DNA of 64,000 bases from Cephalotus follicularis (lineage: Eukaryota > Streptophyta > Magnoliopsida > Oxalidales > Cephalotaceae). The position numbers and the translations under genes are program-made. Location of the stretch: contig BDDD01002260.1 of NCBI GenBank assembly GCA_001972305.1, positions 348,924 through 412,923 on the forward strand, read 5' to 3'. This document shows, in pieces, positions 60,965 to 64,000 of this stretch. Below the pieces are notes generated by a model. It had not been told where the DNA came from and made no database searches. It was given only the letters and a program-made list of their open reading frames with translations. The number at the start of each line of letters is the position of its first letter. Positions within the stretch are counted from its first letter, which is position 1.

Positions 60965-61115
60965 TTTGGGACAAAGACATCGACGTCTTCGGAAAGACGT
61001 CGACGCCTTTGGGGAGTAACGTACACGTGAATGCACGTCGACCTTGAGCGAAGACATCGATACCATCTTACAAAAAGGGAAAAGACATCGACGTCTACAT
61101 AAAGACGTGGACGCC
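60965..61115. repeat. CATCGACGTC palindrome array
   Basis: Copies include AAAGACATCGACGTCTTCGG, AAAGACGTCGACGCCTTTGG and AAAGACATCGACGTCTAC. Further clusters of the same motif in this LTR lie at 61,865-61,950 and 62,175-62,285. Confidence 0.88.
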
Positions 61116-62687
61116 TTTGTAAGAATGGCCATCACGTTCTTCGTCGGCAGAGTAACATGCAAAGGGAATTTTTATGGGGCTTTACGAGACGCCTTTTCAA
61201 GTGCATTGTGACGTGTTAATCACAATGGGGTGTTGCCTGGCATGTTTCAAAACCTGCCCTCACATGGGACATGCAAGGGATTACCACCCTCACATTCAAC
61301 CTGCATAAGAAAGAAAGAAGAAGACAAAAGAGAATATACAGAAACCTGGAAAGTGGGAGAGATCTCGAGAGTGGCCTGTTAAACGTCAGCATAAAGCTGT
61401 TTGGGGGAAGCCATCTGCATAAGAATAACCCTCCCCAGTTGTCTCTCTCGTTCTAAAAACACCAGAAGAAAGAAAGGAAAGAAAACAATGAGTGTGAGCC
61501 ACCATTGTTGAGTTTGCTTGGAGCTTGAGATTGGAGCTCGTGTGTAGCAGTTGCTAAGGGACCTTGGAGCTGCTGGAAGCCAGAACTTGGGAAGTTAAAG
61601 AGGTGGACTTTCCAGTTCCTAACTTGGAACATTAAGGTAAGGGAAAGTGATGGATTTATACATGCATTTTGAGTTCTAAGTTAATGAATAACCTGGGGAA
61701 TTGCATGTTAATGGTTGGATTGTGATTCTGGACCTGTTGTAGTGCTACTGTAATGCACTGAGTTAATCGTGTATGTATGATTACATGAATATGTGTGTTG
61801 GTTGTGTAAAGGATTGATTTGGAAATGGCTGAGTGTGTTACAATCGTGGAAATCACGTTCTGGGTTGTAAAGACATCGTCGTCTATGAGAAGACGTCGAC
61901 GCCTTCGTGTGAATATATAAAAGACATCAATGCTTTTGTAAAGACATCGACGCCTTTTCTAGGAAATCGTTGAACTGTAATGATCATTTCAGATGGCCAT
62001 TTTAGCCACTTGGGAATCACCTGTTTGATTTCAATTTGATGTTATGGTTGTGTTCCTATTAACCAGTAGCATACCTTATACGTTTAGGGTGTGGGATTCA
62101 TTTATATGAGGGATTAAAAGGTTGGATTCTACCCTCTAGAATCTAGACTCGCGAGCTGATGCTCTCTGGTATGAAAAAGACATCGACATCTTTGTAAAGA
62201 CATCGACGTCTTTGGTTCGAATACGCCTGGAAATGTTTGTACTTAGGATTGACGCTTTAGGCTAAAAGACATCGACGCCTTAAGCATATGTTTGCATTGT
62301 TACTGTGATTTGCATTATGGTTGCTTACTTGAAAGTGTTAACCATTTTGAAAAGCTTGCATGATCATTATGATCATTTGTATACGAAAATGTATATTTGT
62401 CAACATATGAAACTATATATTTTCGAGATAAATGGGGAAGTATTTCCAATGACGTGTTTTAAAGGTTTGATTATGAAACCAAATGTAATTTGCGAAAATG
62501 TATAATTTACGAATGTATATATTTTCGAAATGATTGGGGAAGTATTTCCAAAGACAGAGAAATGTATTGTTTTAAGTTTTGTAACTTATTACAACTTGTG
62601 AACGGGATAATATATTTTAAACAAATATACTTTGATCAAGTAATTATATGTAATTGCTTGACTTGTACTTGAATTGCTTGTGCTTGC

Positions 62688-62840
62688 TGATTATTGGCCG
62701 CTGTGCTAATAACTTGTGATTATTAGCCACCGTGCTAATAACTTGTTGATTATTACCCATCATGCTAATAACTTGTTGATTACTCGCCACTGTGCTAGTA
62801 ACTTGCTGTTGGTTTAGCCACCGTGCTAAACAACTTATTG
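62688..62840. repeat. 29-30-bp minisatellite
   Basis: Five units of TGATTATTAGCCACCGTGCT plus AATAACTTGT lie in tandem in the T1-like solo LTR, the last diverged. It sits where the 570-3,875 LTR has its own CCGGTTAG repeats. Confidence 0.92.
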
Positions 62841-63534
62841 GACTTGCTCCCGGGGGTGGAGTAACAGTGCATGACGTTGGGGCCAGGAGGTGGCGATGGT
62901 CATGACGATTGCATTGTCTGGTTCCTTTTTGGGAACATATTTCTTGCTTGTGTTGATATAACTTATGAGTTATACTTGTACTGTGAGCATGCACATATTT
63001 TTATAAGCATATACGGAGGTATTTTTACTGTGAAAATTTCATGTCCTGGCTCATCTTTATGCATTCATTCATGGTACTCATTACCTTATGACCTGAACTG
63101 TATTTATGGGTTTATTCACTTAGCCGAGTGAGGACAAAGGCTAACCCCTACTGTAACAGATTGATGGAGTGGTCTTGACATGGGCATGCTGGAGACTCAA
63201 AGAGAAGACTTGTTATTTCTCTTATTTATGTATTTGGTTATTGAGCATTGATCATGGTTACTCGGATTTTGTAACATTGGATAATTGTTATCTTGTATTG
63301 TATCATTTTCACGCCCCGTTTTGGGCGATTAACAGTTATGTTGGATTATCAGGCATCACGTAGTATGGGATGCGTGATGTGTTTTTATATTCGGCTCATT
63401 TAAGTTATTGCTTCCGCTATTGAAGGTTTTAAATTATTGGTATTTTAGCATGAGCTGAATTATTTTATGTTGGTTGCCTTACCACGTTATATGTTGTCTT
63501 AAGTTGGAAAACGGGGTGTGACATATAACCTTAA

Positions 63535-63890
63535 GCAGCGAGGTCTGCTTACTTGCTTTGTGGTCTGACCTTAAGCTCTTGAGGTCTGACCTCAAGCACC
63601 AAGGTCAGCTAACATGCTAGGTGGTCTGACCTTAAGCTCTCGAGATCTGACCTCAAGTACCAAGGTCTGCTAACATGCTAGGTGGTTTGACCTTAAGCTC
63701 CCGAGGTCTGACCTCAAGCGCCAAGGTCCGCTAACATGCTAGATGGTCTGACCTTAAGTTCTCGAGGTCTGACTTCAAGCGCTAAGGTCTGCTAACATGC
63801 TAGGTGGTTTGACCTTAATGTAGTGTGGTCTGACCTCAAGCAGTGAGGTCTGCTTACATGCAACGTGGTCTGCCCTCAAGCCCTTGAGGT
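63535..63890. repeat. 61-bp tandem array with AGGTCTGACCT core
   Basis: Five to six units begin GAGGTCTGACCTCAAGC, continue CAAGGTCTGCTAACATGCTA, and end GGTGGTCTGACCTTAAGCTC. Each unit contains several palindromic AGGTCTGACCT or GGTCTGACC blocks. Related but less regular units lie at 60,600-60,800, on the other side of the solo LTR. Confidence 0.93.
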
Positions 63891-64000
63891 TGATAAGAAT
63901 AAAAATGTGTGATTTTAATGATATATTTATTATATTTTTATGTTTGGAATAGTCTACTATGGTGGTGTTTATTTGATTTTCAGGTATTATTTGATTATTA

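Larger units (their letters stand above)
60804..63523 (+). mobile_element. Solo LTR, family T1-like (TSD TATAA)
   Basis: It starts TGTAACGCCCGG at 60,804 and ends ACGGGGTGTGACA at 63,523, with the perfect TSD TATAA at 60,799-60,803 and 63,524-63,528. The distal block CTTAGCCGAGTGAGGACAAA (63,119 onward) and TAGTATGGGATGCGTG near 63,361 match the solo LTR at 570-3,875. Three palindrome clusters lie at 60,965-61,115, 61,865-61,950 and 62,175-62,285. It is a 2,720-bp solo LTR. Confidence 0.92.
60560..64000 (+). mobile_element. Unclassified element with tandem repeats, split by a solo LTR
   Basis: A segment starting TGTTAGAAAACC at 60,560 may be an LTR of copia style, continuing after the solo LTR at 60,804-63,523 and running off the window. 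Its visible part consists mostly of repeats built on AGGTCTGACCTCAAG (60,600-60,800 and 63,535-63,890), followed by AT-rich sequence. No coding domain. The left boundary with copia-2 is inferred. Confidence 0.4.

Overview
The window is nuclear DNA from a large, repeat-rich plant genome, most likely a flowering plant. The elements are typical plant families: long-LTR Ty3 chromovirus-type elements, Ty1/copia, and CACTA (En/Spm) transposons with their usual two genes. I found no host gene, tRNA, rRNA or CRISPR array. I cannot name the species. Nearly every base can be assigned to a transposable element inserted into another element, and most boundaries below are fixed by target-site duplications (TSDs) read directly from the sequence.

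Layout. 1-5,602: a minus-strand Ty3-type LTR interrupted by a plus-strand solo LTR of the same family (570-3,875, TSD AGAAA). 5,603-7,348: part of a copia-type LTR (family C). 7,349-~9,640: left fragment of an old CACTA element (CACTA-B, minus). ~9,640-15,833: the 3' end of a Ty3 element whose LTR holds another solo LTR (11,843-14,780, TSD CCATA). 15,834-52,291: a minus-strand Ty1/copia element (copia-1) that landed in the CACTA-B transposase gene and was later split by a 27-kb Ty3 element (23,429-50,486, TSD CATTA). The 5' LTR of that Ty3 element holds three solo LTRs: 25,287-29,756, a second nested inside it at ~26,326-28,894, and 30,206-32,760. Its 3' LTR holds a nearly whole CACTA element (CACTA-A, 40,208-50,301, TSD CTA), which itself holds a family C solo LTR (46,554-48,770, TSD AGTAT). 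52,292-53,570: the right fragment of CACTA-B. 53,571-~60,555: a second minus-strand copia element (copia-2). ~60,560-64,000: an unclassified element with tandem repeats, split by a Ty3 solo LTR (60,804-63,523, TSD TATAA).

The TSDs give a relative order of events. The deepest path has five levels: CACTA-B, then copia-1, then the 27-kb Ty3 element, then CACTA-A, then the family C solo LTR. Nothing here works together as a pathway. The only near-functional coding unit is the CACTA-A transposase, which keeps one reading frame apart from two stop codons.

The most unusual signal is a cluster of short palindromes, consensus GCGTCGACGC and variants such as ACATCGACGTCT, found in LTRs of several otherwise different families, both Ty3-type and copia-type. 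Other elements carry their own palindrome arrays (CAGTCGACTG, AGGTCTGACCT, and the TTTTGAAACGG pairs of CACTA-A). All retroelements are treated as fossils: they are broken, and only families, parts, ends and rough ages are given.
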